Source: Sphingomonas sp. LC-1 (lineage in GTDB: Bacteria; Pseudomonadota; Alphaproteobacteria; Sphingomonadales; Sphingomonadaceae). From it: a stretch of 64,000 nucleotides of DNA. Position numbers and translations under genes: made by a program. Location of the stretch: positions 1 to 64,000 of the forward strand of contig NZ_JANZXB010000006.1 in assembly GCF_025371035.1 (NCBI RefSeq), given 5' to 3'. Shown here in pieces: positions 1 through 8,596 of the stretch. Numbering within the stretch: the stretch's first letter is position 1; every line of letters starts with the position of its first letter. The notes under the pieces were generated by a model. It worked only from the letters and a program-made list of their open reading frames with translations. It did no database searches and was not told the DNA's origin.

Positions 1-75
1 GGGCATGGCCGCCCTTGCCACACCAATGATCGAGGAGGCACAGCCGCTACAGATTACACCCAAGGCCGCCTGAAA

Positions 76-721
76 ATGCAGCCCAGTGGCCACACCCGAT
101 TTTACACCACATTGACGGACGCGACCCTCGATGGCATCGAACCTCTGCTGCTTGCCCGGCTGGAGTGTGGACCGTGGATTGTGGAACCCAACGCAGACCG
201 GATGCAGTTCCCCTAGCCGACCGGGCGGTCAGCAATGGTGGGAGCTGGCGAACATGACGACGATCCGCGCCGGGATTGCGACCATGATGCGGGAGCTGGG
301 TTGGTCCGCACCGGGACATGGCGCGGCGATCGATGCCGCACTGCTGACAATCCTGGTCGAGACACTGCGCGCCTTGGACGCGATGCAGGGCGGCGCGCGG
401 TCTGTGCCGCGCCATCCTCACAGCCTCGTTGCCCGCCTCCGCGCGCGGATCGACGAGCGTTTTCGGCTGCGCGAACCGGTCGCGGACTATGCCGACGCAC
501 TGGGGACCAGCGAAAGCCGCCTGCGTGTCGCCTGTGCCCGGATCGCGGCTCTACCGCCCACCGCGATGCTGGACCAGCGCGCCATGCTCGATGCCAAGCG
601 GGCGCTCCTCTACACCAATTTGTCGGTAGCGGAGGTGGGCTATTCGATCGGCTTTTCCGACCCGGCCTATTTCACGCGCTTCTTTACCTGCCATGCGGGC
701 GTATCGCCAAATGGGCAATAG
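76..721 (+). pseudogene. Broken AraC/PobR-like transcriptional regulator
   Basis: The 3' part encodes a recognisable AraC-type DNA-binding domain. The best-preserved stretch is the second helix-turn-helix near the end (AEVGYSIGFSDPAYFTRFF), read in the frame of the ATG at 254. The upstream part of what looks like the same protein (TLTDATLDGIEPLLLARL, then GPWIVEPNADRM) is in a different frame and stops at TAG 214-216. A third frame around 214-250 carries a short continuation (LADRAV). So the reading frame is broken at least twice, and no cupin-like N-terminal domain is visible upstream. The end is also short after VSPNGQ. I read it as a decayed PobR-like regulator. A sequencing error is the alternative for the frameshifts. 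It is convergent with ribB, 16 bases apart. Confidence 0.6.
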
Positions 722-737
722 CTGATCCGCGATGCGA

Positions 738-1841
738 TCAGATCGCGCGCTCACCCGCCACGCGCAACCCATAGCCCTCCAGCCCGACCAGCGTGTGGCG
801 GCTGTTGGTCAACAGGATCATCTCCTCGACGCCCAATTCATTCAGGATCATCGCGCCCACACCATAGTCGCGCAGCTCCTCCATATCGGGCACCGCTGCA
901 CCGGCACGGGCATGGATCGCCAGCGTCAGGCCATCGGGGCGCGGGCGGTTGATGACCACGACGATCCCGCGTCCCTCCTGGCCAATCGCTTCCATCGACC
1001 GGCGAAGCAGACCGCTGCGCGCACCCGCCTCACCGAACAGGTCGACAAAGGGCGACAGAGCATGCATCCGCACCAGCGTCGGCCGCGTCGGATCGACCTT
1101 CCCCTTGACCAGCGCGACCTGCTCGCTGCCGGTCGCGCGATTCCAAAAGGTCATGGCCCGCCATTGTCCGCCCCATTCGCTGTCGAACACCGTTTCCGCG
1201 CGCTTTTCGACCAGATGATCGTGACGGCGACGATAGGCGATCAGGTCTCGGATCGTCCCGATCTTCAATCCATGGAATTGCGCGAAGGTAACGAGCCGGT
1301 CGAGCCGCGCCATCGTCCCGTCCTCGTCCATGATCTCGCAGATCACGCCGGAGGGATTGAGCCCGGCGAGCCGCGCGACATCGACCGCCGCCTCGGTATG
1401 CCCGGCGCGGACCAACACGCCGCCGTCGCGCGCCACCAGCGGGAAGACGTGACCCGGGCTCACGATCGCGTCCGCGCCCTGGGCCGCGTCGATCGCAACC
1501 GCGATGGTGCGGGCGCGGTCGGCGGCGGAAATGCCGGTGGTCACGCCATCGCGTGCTTCGATCGAGATGGTAAAGGCTGTCTCGTGCCGCGTCCCGTTGG
1601 TGCGCGTCATCAGGTCCAGCCCGAGCTGTTCGACCCGTGCACGCGCCATCGCGAGGCAGATCAGACCGCGCCCATGCCGCGCCATGAAGTTGATGGCATC
1701 GGGGGTGGCCATCTGGGCAGGGACGACCAGATCGCCCTCATTCTCGCGATCCTCATCGTCGACCAGGATGAACATGCGCCCGTTACGCGCTTCGTCGATG
1801 ATCTCCTCGGGGGTGGAAAGAAAGGCGTGGCCGCCGGTCAT
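738..1841 (-). CDS. ribB: 3,4-dihydroxy-2-butanone 4-phosphate synthase with degenerate GTP cyclohydrolase II domain
   Basis: The N-terminal ~200 residues are a RibB domain: the acidic signature DDEDRENEGD, later RAGHTEAAVD and the GVICEIMDEDG motif. It converts ribulose 5-phosphate to the four-carbon precursor of riboflavin. The C-terminal ~165 residues resemble GTP cyclohydrolase II (ending LVGLEGYGLRVA), but the zinc-binding cysteines of active RibA are absent (the equivalent region reads VRMHALSPFVDLFGEAGARS). This is common in alphaproteobacterial RibB proteins, so only the RibB activity is expected. I chose the ATG at 1841 because it overlaps the upstream stop codon as ATGA; an in-frame ATG lies 15 bases further upstream. 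It is the last gene of the ring-cleavage operon, so it may boost flavin supply for the flavin-dependent oxygenase encoded nearby (inference). Confidence 0.85.
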   Translation of the reverse strand: MTGGHAFLSTPEEIIDEARNGRMFILVDDEDRENEGDLVVPAQMATPDAINFMARHGRGLICLAMARARVEQLGLDLMTRTNGTRHETAFTISIEARDGVTTGISAADRARTIAVAIDAAQGADAIVSPGHVFPLVARDGGVLVRAGHTEAAVDVARLAGLNPSGVICEIMDEDGTMARLDRLVTFAQFHGLKIGTIRDLIAYRRRHDHLVEKRAETVFDSEWGGQWRAMTFWNRATGSEQVALVKGKVDPTRPTLVRMHALSPFVDLFGEAGARSGLLRRSMEAIGQEGRGIVVVINRPRPDGLTLAIHARAGAAVPDMEELRDYGVGAMILNELGVEEMILLTNSRHTLVGLEGYGLRVAGERAI

Positions 1842-2776
1842 GCGCGGACCACGCACTGGTCGATGGAGCCGAACAGCGGCCCCGCCCGCATCGTCACCCG
1901 ATCGCCGAAGGACAGGAAAGGCGTACGCGGCGTACCGCCCTCGATCATCTCAATCGCCCGGCGCTCGGACAGGCAAGTGGAGCCGACCCGCGCATGATCG
2001 ACATTCGACACGGTGCCCGAACCGATGATCGTCCCCGCGGGCAGGTCGCGGGTCCGTGCGGCGTGTGCGATCAGTTCGTGGAAGCCATAGGCCATTTCGT
2101 CACCCACCGGATTTCCGAACCACGCACCGTTGATCTCGACCGTCAGCGGCAGGCAGACGCGACCGTCGCGCCAGTCATCGCCAAGTGCCTCGGGCGTGAC
2201 CGCAAACGGCGCGACCGAACAGGCGGGCTTCGCCTGGACCCAGCCGAAGCCGGTCTTCATCTCGATCGGGGCGATCGCGCGCAACGACCAATCGTTGAGC
2301 AGGAGGACCAATCGGACATGGCCAAGCGCCGCCTCCGGTGTGCACCCCATCGGCACATCGCCCGTCACCACCGCGAACTCACCCTCGAAATCAATGCCGT
2401 CGGCCTCGCTGGGGAGCGGCACGTCCTGCGTCGCCGCGAGGAAGCGGTGCGACATGCCCTGATACATCAGCGGCTTGTCGGTCTCGATCGGCGGCAGGTT
2501 GAATGCCTTCTGCATCAACGCGCCGTGCGTCGGGAAGGCCGAGCCGTCGAGCCACTGCCAGGCGCGCGGTAACGGAGCCAGTAACGCGGTCCCGTCCAGC
2601 GCCTCCCCCTCCGCATCGACCCGCCCGGCCAGTGCGCGCAGAGCGGGTTCGACGCGCGTCCAATCGTCCAGCGCCGCCTGCATCGATAGGCCCGTATGCA
2701 GACAGTGGCGGCCGTCGGTCGAGACCACGACCAACGCTCCGTCCCGGCTGCCATCGTCTCGGGTCGCAAGCCGCAT
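1838..2776 (-). CDS. Fumarylacetoacetate hydrolase family protein
   Basis: A 312-residue protein with an N-terminal FAH-associated domain and a C-terminal FAH fold. The metal-site signature DFEGEFAVVTGDV is present, followed by NDWSLRAIAP and a GTIIGSGTVSN segment typical of the family. Family members hydrolyse C-C bonds in beta-diketo acids (fumarylacetoacetate, acylpyruvates) or hydrate 2-oxopent-4-dienoates. In this operon, downstream of an extradiol dioxygenase and an alpha/beta hydrolase, it should act late on an open-chain ring-cleavage product. The start at 2776 lies 5 bases after the cyclase stop; upstream codons in this frame overlap the cyclase gene. Exact substrate cannot be told from sequence. 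Confidence 0.82.
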   Translation of the reverse strand: MRLATRDDGSRDGALVVVSTDGRHCLHTGLSMQAALDDWTRVEPALRALAGRVDAEGEALDGTALLAPLPRAWQWLDGSAFPTHGALMQKAFNLPPIETDKPLMYQGMSHRFLAATQDVPLPSEADGIDFEGEFAVVTGDVPMGCTPEAALGHVRLVLLLNDWSLRAIAPIEMKTGFGWVQAKPACSVAPFAVTPEALGDDWRDGRVCLPLTVEINGAWFGNPVGDEMAYGFHELIAHAARTRDLPAGTIIGSGTVSNVDHARVGSTCLSERRAIEMIEGGTPRTPFLSFGDRVTMRAGPLFGSIDQCVVRA

Positions 2777-2781
2777 CGCGA

Positions 2782-3576
2782 TCAATCCTCGAAGATGGCG
2801 ACGGCGCGGCACCAGCCCGCCGAGCCGCCCTTCACCTTCACCGGCAGGCAGGAGACGGTGAAACCGGTGGACGGAAGCTCGGCCAGCCGGGTCAGCTTTT
2901 CCATGTGGCAATAGCCGATCTCTCGCCCGGCCTTGTGCCCTTCCCAGACCAGCGAATAATCACCGGTCTGGGCAACGCGCGCGGCGGTGTGGCTGAACGG
3001 CGCGTCCCAGCTCCAGGCGTCGGTGCCGGTCACGCGCACACCGCGCTCGGTCAGATACATGGTTGCTTCATAGCCCATGCCGCACCCGCGTCCGAGAAAA
3101 TCGGGCTGGCCCAGCGCCGCGCCTGCGCCGGTGTTGACCAGCACGATGTCGAGCGGTCGTAGCTCGTGGCCGATCCGTGCCAGTTCCGCTTCGACCTCGG
3201 CCGCCGTCACGACATGGCCATCGGGCAGGTGTCGGAAATCGAGTTTCACGCCCGGCTGGACGCACCATTCCAGCGGAACCTCGTCGATGGTGAGCGCACG
3301 CCTGCCGCCATCCGCCAGCGCCTCGTCCATCGTGGGATGGTAATGCCAGGGCGCATCGAGATGCGTGCCGTTATGCGTGCTGAGCGTCAGCATCTCGGAC
3401 GCGGCAAAGCCCTCGCCACCCGCCATCGCCTCGGCGGTGATGCCGGGGAAGAACATCGCGGCCTCCGCCACCGTCTCGCGGTGCGTCTGGCGGGTGATGC
3501 TGGGCCGCATGAAGGGTGGATCAGTGATGACCTCGGGGTCGATCGCGATCGACAGGTCGACGATGCGGCGCGTCAT
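2782..3576 (-). CDS. Cyclase family (kynurenine formamidase-like) metal-dependent hydrolase
   Basis: 264 residues carrying the family signature HNGTHLDAPWHY, which supplies metal ligands (HxGTHxDxPxH). Relatives include kynurenine formamidase, isatin hydrolase and polyketide-associated 'cyclases', which hydrolyse amides, lactams or lactones. There is no signal peptide, so it should be cytosolic. Its start overlaps the stop of the upstream alpha/beta hydrolase by four bases (ATGA), so the two are translationally coupled. In this pathway a lactone or enol-lactone hydrolysis role is plausible, but this is inference from position. Confidence 0.75.
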   Translation of the reverse strand: MTRRIVDLSIAIDPEVITDPPFMRPSITRQTHRETVAEAAMFFPGITAEAMAGGEGFAASEMLTLSTHNGTHLDAPWHYHPTMDEALADGGRRALTIDEVPLEWCVQPGVKLDFRHLPDGHVVTAAEVEAELARIGHELRPLDIVLVNTGAGAALGQPDFLGRGCGMGYEATMYLTERGVRVTGTDAWSWDAPFSHTAARVAQTGDYSLVWEGHKAGREIGYCHMEKLTRLAELPSTGFTVSCLPVKVKGGSAGWCRAVAIFED

Positions 3577-4730
3577 GCCGTGTGCCCTCCCAATGTCTCG
3601 GCGAACCAGTCGGAAATCAGGTCGCGGCCATAGGCCATGTTGTCAGCTCCGACATGCTCGACACCGCCTTCACGCGCCGTGAAGACGACCTTCTCGCGGC
3701 GGGGCGAATTCACCAGCTGATCGTAAAGGTCGTCGGCATATTGCACGCTGATCTGGCGGTCGTTTGCGCCGTGGGTGACGAGGAACGGCACCTTGATCCG
3801 ATCCATATGGCCGTTGAGGTTCATCGCCTCCGACTTGGCGAGAAAATCTTCCTGATCCTTGGCGCCAAACGCCCAGTGGACATGCGCCCAGTAATGCGGA
3901 ACGGGGTTTTCGCCCTCGCGCGCCATGCGCCTGTCCTGCACCTCGCGCCAATTGTGGTTCGCCCCCCACACCGCGCCGCTGGCGAAGCGGGGCTCATAGG
4001 CGACCGCGCGGGGGGCGAAGTGTCCGCCCAGCGAAATGCCGGTCATGCCGATCCGCTTGGGATCGACATCGGGCTGCCGTTCCAGCCAATCGACCGCCGC
4101 GCTGGCCCAGTTTTCGCTATGTGGGTCGACCGGGAGGTCCTGAAGCCGCAATGCCTCGCCGGAGCCTGGCTGGTCGAGGCACAGGGTCGAAATGCCGCGC
4201 CGCGCCAGTTCCTGCGGTAGCCGCGTCCAGTAGAGCAATTCCTTGCAGCTATCGAGACCGTTGCAGAACACGACCACGGGCTTGCGGCCGTCACCGGACG
4301 CGCGGGTATAGAGCGCGGGCATGGTACCGACCGTCAACGGGATTTCCACACGCTGCCGGTTGAGTTGACCCAACACCGTAGAACGATCGAAGGCATTGCG
4401 CGCCCGTGCAAAGGTTTCGCGGCGGCCCGGATGGCCATGGCCCTGCATTCGCTCGGCGGTGATGAGGTACAGGCTGGCCCGCTCCAGCTTGTTGGAGGCG
4501 GAGAAGCCCCGCCCCTTCGCCTCATCTTCGGCCGCAAGCGCGATCAGCTTGTCGCCCATCGCGGCCCAGGCCTTCATGAACATCGGCGTGCCGGCGTCCG
4601 CGCCGCTGGCCGCCGCGTCCTTGATCGGCTGGCACATGTCGATGATCTCGCCGAGCTGCGCGCCCGACTCCATCGCGATCGCGACCGACAGATTCCAGAT
4701 ATAGTTGGGAAAGGGTTCGTAGAGCGCCAT
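3573..4730 (-). CDS. Alpha/beta hydrolase of the Ayg1 / 2,6-dihydroxypseudooxynicotine hydrolase type
   Basis: 385 residues. The first ~135 form a helical N-terminal domain before the alpha/beta-hydrolase core begins. The nucleophile elbow is GISLGG, the oxyanion region reads VVVFCNGLDSCKE, a late acid lies in VTHGANDRQIS, and the terminal histidine is probably in GGVEHVGADN. This long-N-terminus architecture matches enzymes that cleave C-C bonds next to a carbonyl on an aromatic ring (nicotine-pathway 2,6-dihydroxypseudooxynicotine hydrolase; fungal Ayg1). It is not the compact BphD/MhpC type usual in meta-cleavage operons. I therefore suggest retro-Claisen cleavage of an acyl-aromatic or diketone. 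The start at 4730 follows the dioxygenase stop by 5 bases. Confidence 0.72.
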   Translation of the reverse strand: MALYEPFPNYIWNLSVAIAMESGAQLGEIIDMCQPIKDAAASGADAGTPMFMKAWAAMGDKLIALAAEDEAKGRGFSASNKLERASLYLITAERMQGHGHPGRRETFARARNAFDRSTVLGQLNRQRVEIPLTVGTMPALYTRASGDGRKPVVVFCNGLDSCKELLYWTRLPQELARRGISTLCLDQPGSGEALRLQDLPVDPHSENWASAAVDWLERQPDVDPKRIGMTGISLGGHFAPRAVAYEPRFASGAVWGANHNWREVQDRRMAREGENPVPHYWAHVHWAFGAKDQEDFLAKSEAMNLNGHMDRIKVPFLVTHGANDRQISVQYADDLYDQLVNSPRREKVVFTAREGGVEHVGADNMAYGRDLISDWFAETLGGHTA

Positions 4731-4735
4731 CGGGC

Positions 4736-5638
4736 CTACACCAAGACCGGCTGGAACAGCCCGGCATCGGGCTTGGGATGCGGCATGGTCTGCGGACCGC
4801 CGACACCGATGCCCCATTGGTCCATCGTGCCGGGGCCGGGGACATGCACCTGATGCTCGTGGGTCTCGAAATCGACATGCTCCAGCTCGGAGGTATATTC
4901 GACCGCGAAACCGTTGGGCGTCGTGAAATAGCTGAAGGTATTGTTGCCCGCCGTATGGCGACCCGGCCCCCAGCGAATGTCCGTCCCCGCCTGCTTCAGG
5001 CGCCGGATGCCCGCCATCATGTCGTCGACTGTCAGCATGTCATAGGCGACATGATTGAGGCAGGGCGGCCCCGGCAGGATCGCGAGACGATGATGGGCCG
5101 AGTTGCAGCGCAGGAAGCACATGAAATCGCCCAGCCAATCCGATACGCGGAAGCCCAGCACGTCGGTGAAGAAGGCCACCATCGCCCGGTGATCGGGCGA
5201 GTGGAGCACGATATGGCTGATCTTCTGCGGAATGCCTTCCCAGCGGCTGAGCACACGTGGTGTGCGGCGCTCGACATCCGACGAAATCTCGAAGGGCAGA
5301 CCGTCGGGCGAGAAGAAGCGGAAGCCATAGCCACCGCCCATCGTCGTCAGGTCGCGCGGGGCGAAGATGATCCGGCAACCCGCGTCCACGACCTTGTCAT
5401 GCAACGCATCGACATCGGCGCGGGTGTCGGCGGCCAGCGCGATGACGTCGATACGGTTAGCATCATCCTGCCGCAGGCGAACGACATAGGCCTCGTCATG
5501 CCCTTCGGCGGCGAAGTGATACAGGCCGTCCTGCTCGCCCGCCTCCACCAGTTTCCAGTCGTCGCGATAAAAGGCGCGCTCGGCATCAAGGTCGGCGACG
5601 CCGTAGCCGACGTAACGGATCTCGGTCACTCTTGCCAT
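4736..5638 (-). CDS. Extradiol ring-cleavage dioxygenase (type I, VOC superfamily)
   Basis: 300 residues, two vicinal-oxygen-chelate domains, the length of 2,3-dihydroxybiphenyl 1,2-dioxygenase. The catalytic C-terminal domain keeps the Fe(II) ligand pattern: His142 (KISHIVLHS), His196 (CLNHVAYDM) and Glu247 (FAVEYTSE). It should open a catechol-type ring next to the hydroxyls with O2. It lies directly after a TonB receptor and before three hydrolases, the classic order for meta-cleavage of an imported aromatic. The aromatic substrate is unknown; from the surrounding genes it is probably the (hydroxylated) aglycone of a C- or O-glucoside. The region after residue 255 (HEHQVHVPGPGTMDQW) is a common tail in this branch. 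Confidence 0.85.
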   Translation of the reverse strand: MARVTEIRYVGYGVADLDAERAFYRDDWKLVEAGEQDGLYHFAAEGHDEAYVVRLRQDDANRIDVIALAADTRADVDALHDKVVDAGCRIIFAPRDLTTMGGGYGFRFFSPDGLPFEISSDVERRTPRVLSRWEGIPQKISHIVLHSPDHRAMVAFFTDVLGFRVSDWLGDFMCFLRCNSAHHRLAILPGPPCLNHVAYDMLTVDDMMAGIRRLKQAGTDIRWGPGRHTAGNNTFSYFTTPNGFAVEYTSELEHVDFETHEHQVHVPGPGTMDQWGIGVGGPQTMPHPKPDAGLFQPVLV

Positions 5639-5701
5639 GTCATGCTCCAGGGGTGAGGCATTCCCCGGCGGTGGCCACCCGCCCCGCCGGGGAAAGGGTC
5701 G

Positions 5702-8020
5702 TCAGAAGCGGAATGAGCCCTGCACGCCGTAGGTGCGCGGCTGGCCGAAATTCCAGTTGTAGATGTTGATGCCGCCGCCGGTGAACCCGGCATAGGTCTT
5801 CACCCGATTGTCCTCCAGATTGCGGACATAGCCCTGGATGCTGAACCGGTTGTTCGGCATGTTGAGTTCCAGGCTGAGATCGGTGGTGGTGAACGCGTCC
5901 ACTTCGTCGCCCTTGTAGTTGAAGGCGGTGAGGAAGTAGCGCGACTTGAACCGGCTGAAGCCGTTGGCGACCAGCTTGTAGCCGTCACCCAGCTCGATCG
6001 TCTTGGTATAGTTGATACCGATCGTCCATTTCGGGGCCTGCGGGGCGACATTGCCCGCCAGATCCAGCGTCAGGCGCGCGACAGTGGACGCCGGGTTGGC
6101 CAGCGTGGGCGCCGGAATGCCAGCGAACTGCTGCAACCGTGCATCGATATAGTTGACGATCAGGCTGACCCGGTCGTTCGGCGACAGGCGAACGGCGGTG
6201 TCGGTTTCGATACCCCAGACCCGGCTCTTGCCCGCGTTGAAGGTGCGCGCGCCGACCGTGGTGTCGATATACACCTGAACCTGCTGGTCCTTATAGTCGT
6301 AATAGAAGGCGCTGGCGTTGAATTCGAGCTGGTTGCCCATGAAGCGGTTCTTCGAGCCGATCTCATAGGCGGTCAGATTTTCCGCATTGAACGACCCGAC
6401 CAGATCAAAGCCGCCGCTTTTGTATCCGGTGCTGACCTTCGCGTAGAGCAGGTTGTCGCGGGCGGGCTTGTATTCGACACCCGCCGTCCAGGTGATCTTG
6501 TCTTCCTTATAGGTCGGATAGCGGATCAACGCCCCCGCCCCGCTGCCGTCGGCGGGCGGCCGTGCCATGGTCGGCGAGCGATAGAAGCCGTAATTGATGT
6601 ACTTCGCGTCCTTCTTGTCATCCGTATAGCGAATGCCGCCGGTGAAGCTCAGCGTGTCGGGCACGACCCAATAGGTCGCCTGGGCAAAGGCCGACTTGGA
6701 GTCCGAGGTGACGTAGGGGCGATAGAAGAAATTGGCGAAGGCACTTGCCGTAGTCAAATAAAGACCACGCGCGATGATCTGGTTTTCGTGGAAATAGAAG
6801 CCACCGACCTGCCAGACAAACTGGCCCTGCGTACCGCCGTTCAGACGGACCTCATGGCTCTGCGTGCGCGTGTCGTAGCGGTCGTTATAGAAAGTGAACA
6901 GCTCCGGCAGATAGCCGTTTTGCGGGATGACGGCCTGGTTGTCGACATGCCGGTAACCGCCGATGTAGCTGAGCGTCGCACCGCCGAAATCATAGGAGAT
7001 GCGACCGCGCACCGCATATTGCTGGCTCTTGAAGCTGCCCATCCGGCCGAGGGGGAAGTTGGCGGGATCGAAGCCCTGCGGCACGTCCACGAACGACGGG
7101 ACCTGACGCTGGGCCAGCGTGGGATAGGTCGTGGGCGAGGCCACGGACGCAGGCAGTTCCGTTACCCCGGGGGTCGTCCCGCTGACGGGCAGCCCATATT
7201 GCATCGGCCCGGTCTGGTCGATGTCGACATATTCGCCCGCGAGATAGACCTCGAGCGCACCGGGAGCGAACAATATGCTGCCGCGAACCGCATCGACATT
7301 GGCATCGTCGCCGCGCCCCGCCGGGCCGTTGTTGACATAGCCGTCATGCTGATTGTGCAGCCCGGCCACGCGGATCGCCAGCTTGTCACCGATCGGCACA
7401 TTGACCGCGCCCGTCGCGTAGATCGCGTTGTAATTGCCATAGCCCGCCGTCGCCGAGCCCTCGAAGCTCTGGAGCACCGGCTTGGCCGCGACGATGTTGA
7501 GCGCACCCGCCGTCGAGTTGCGACCGAACAGCGTCCCCTGCGGCCCGCGCAGGACTTCGATCCGTTCCAGGTCGAAGAAGTTGGCGTTCAGGCCGACCGG
7601 GCGATTGATATACTCGCCGTCGATCGAAACGGTCAGCGCCGGATCGGCGCTTTCCGAAATATCCTGGCTGGATACGCCCCGGATCGCGATCTTCGTGAAG
7701 ACCGAGTCCGGAGTGATGCCCAGATCCGGGGCGAGACGCTGAAGCCCGCTGACGTCGGTCACCTGCGCCTTGGTCAGGTCTGCACCACCGATCGCGCGGA
7801 TGGCGATCGGCGTATCCTGCAACCGGGTTTCGACCTTGGTCGCGGTGACGATGATGTCTTCGGAATTCATCGTATCGTAGGACGCCGCCGTCGTCGTCTT
7901 GTTGGCCGACGTCTGGGGCGTGGCACCCGCCGGATCGGCGACCTGGGCAAAGGCCGGGTTGGCCACCCACATGGCGGTGGTGGTGAGCGCCGTGGTTGCG
8001 ACGCGACGGAACCTCATCAT
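5702..8020 (-). CDS. TonB-dependent outer-membrane receptor of the aromatic/C-glycoside locus
   Basis: 772 residues with a signal peptide (cleavage near PAFA-Q, residue ~25), a TonB-box-like stretch (EDIIVTATK, residues ~54-62), a plug domain (IEVLRGPQGTLFGRNSTAGA) and a beta-barrel ending in GSFRF, the aromatic C-terminus used for outer-membrane insertion. It is first in an operon with the ring-cleavage dioxygenase and downstream hydrolases, so it most likely imports the aromatic glycoside or a related phenolic. It has its own promoter overlapped by the AGAAT-N4-GTTCT repeat. ATG 8020 and ATG 8017 are both possible; a GGAGAGGGG ribosome site precedes them. Confidence 0.9.
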   Translation of the reverse strand: MMRFRRVATTALTTTAMWVANPAFAQVADPAGATPQTSANKTTTAASYDTMNSEDIIVTATKVETRLQDTPIAIRAIGGADLTKAQVTDVSGLQRLAPDLGITPDSVFTKIAIRGVSSQDISESADPALTVSIDGEYINRPVGLNANFFDLERIEVLRGPQGTLFGRNSTAGALNIVAAKPVLQSFEGSATAGYGNYNAIYATGAVNVPIGDKLAIRVAGLHNQHDGYVNNGPAGRGDDANVDAVRGSILFAPGALEVYLAGEYVDIDQTGPMQYGLPVSGTTPGVTELPASVASPTTYPTLAQRQVPSFVDVPQGFDPANFPLGRMGSFKSQQYAVRGRISYDFGGATLSYIGGYRHVDNQAVIPQNGYLPELFTFYNDRYDTRTQSHEVRLNGGTQGQFVWQVGGFYFHENQIIARGLYLTTASAFANFFYRPYVTSDSKSAFAQATYWVVPDTLSFTGGIRYTDDKKDAKYINYGFYRSPTMARPPADGSGAGALIRYPTYKEDKITWTAGVEYKPARDNLLYAKVSTGYKSGGFDLVGSFNAENLTAYEIGSKNRFMGNQLEFNASAFYYDYKDQQVQVYIDTTVGARTFNAGKSRVWGIETDTAVRLSPNDRVSLIVNYIDARLQQFAGIPAPTLANPASTVARLTLDLAGNVAPQAPKWTIGINYTKTIELGDGYKLVANGFSRFKSRYFLTAFNYKGDEVDAFTTTDLSLELNMPNNRFSIQGYVRNLEDNRVKTYAGFTGGGINIYNWNFGQPRTYGVQGSFRF

Positions 8021-8069
8021 ACGATCCCCTCTCCTTTGATCGGAGGCGTACCCGCCTCTCGTTTAGAAC

Positions 8070-8085
8070 TAGAATGATTGTTCTG
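8070..8085. promoter_or_regulatory. Putative TetR operator (copy A) before the TonB receptor operon
   Basis: TAGAATGATTGTTCTG. It shares the invariant AGAAT-N4-GTTCT core with three other sites at 12689, 13440 and 18596. It overlaps the predicted -10 element of the minus-strand promoter, a position suited to repression. Binding by the TetR protein encoded at 12742 is inferred. Confidence 0.65.
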
Positions 8086-8102
8086 TTTATTGTTCAAGTC
8101 AA
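8074..8102 (-). promoter_or_regulatory. Predicted sigma-70-type promoter of the ring-cleavage operon
   Basis: On the minus strand TTGACT (8102-8097) is followed after 17 bases by AATCAT (8079-8074), a 4-of-6 match to the -10 consensus. It lies about 55 bases upstream of the receptor start, with the operator covering the -10 element. Confidence 0.5.
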
Positions 8103-8143
8103 GCGCTGATATACAGCCCCGCCCGATTATTTTGCGCGGTCGT

Positions 8144-8596
8144 TCAGAACATCGGATGCGGATTGCGCGAGGTCGTCGGCATGGGCTGGATGACGTCCCA
8201 ATGCTCGACGATCTTGCCGTCCTTCAGGCGATAGATGTCCGCGACCGCGCCGCCGGCGGAGGCCGGATCGGTGCGGCCATGGAGGTGAATGACCGCCATG
8301 TCGCCGTCGACGATGATCCGTTTCACATCGAACCGGGCGCCCGGCGTCGCGAATTTGGGGGCGAGCGCGGCGACCGCCGCCTCCCGTCCATCGGCCAGCC
8401 CCGGATTATGCTGGATATAGTCGGGCACCACGTAGCGCTCGAACGCCCCCGCCACATCGCGGCGGGTATAGAAGCGATCGGCGAAGTCGGTGATGATCGC
8501 GCGGTTGCGCTCGGTCAGCGTCGCGCCTGATCCGGCGATCGCAGCGGGAGCCAGGAACGGCGCCGTCAGGACAAATGCATGGAACAACGCCTTCAT
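8144..8596 (-). CDS. Exported SnoaL/NTF2-like protein
   Basis: 150 residues: a signal peptide (MKALFHAFVLTAPFLAPAAIA, positively charged start, hydrophobic core, AxA end) followed by an NTF2-like fold of the SnoaL aldol-cyclase-like group (FERYVVPDYIQHNPGLADG, then IVDGDMAVIHLHGR and DIYRLKDGKIVEHWDVIQ). Such proteins catalyse or assist reactions on polyketides and other ring compounds; many have no known activity. Its start overlaps the GH3 stop (ATGA), so it is the last gene of the monooxygenase/GH3 operon. The predicted export contrasts with the cytosolic-looking GH3. Confidence 0.72.
   Translation of the reverse strand: MKALFHAFVLTAPFLAPAAIAGSGATLTERNRAIITDFADRFYTRRDVAGAFERYVVPDYIQHNPGLADGREAAVAALAPKFATPGARFDVKRIIVDGDMAVIHLHGRTDPASAGGAVADIYRLKDGKIVEHWDVIQPMPTTSRNPHPMF

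Noticed and set aside
1-73. Tail of an upstream gene ending at TGA 71-73
   Set aside because: The 23-residue translation (ending ITPKAA) has no recognisable feature, so I do not report it as a gene.
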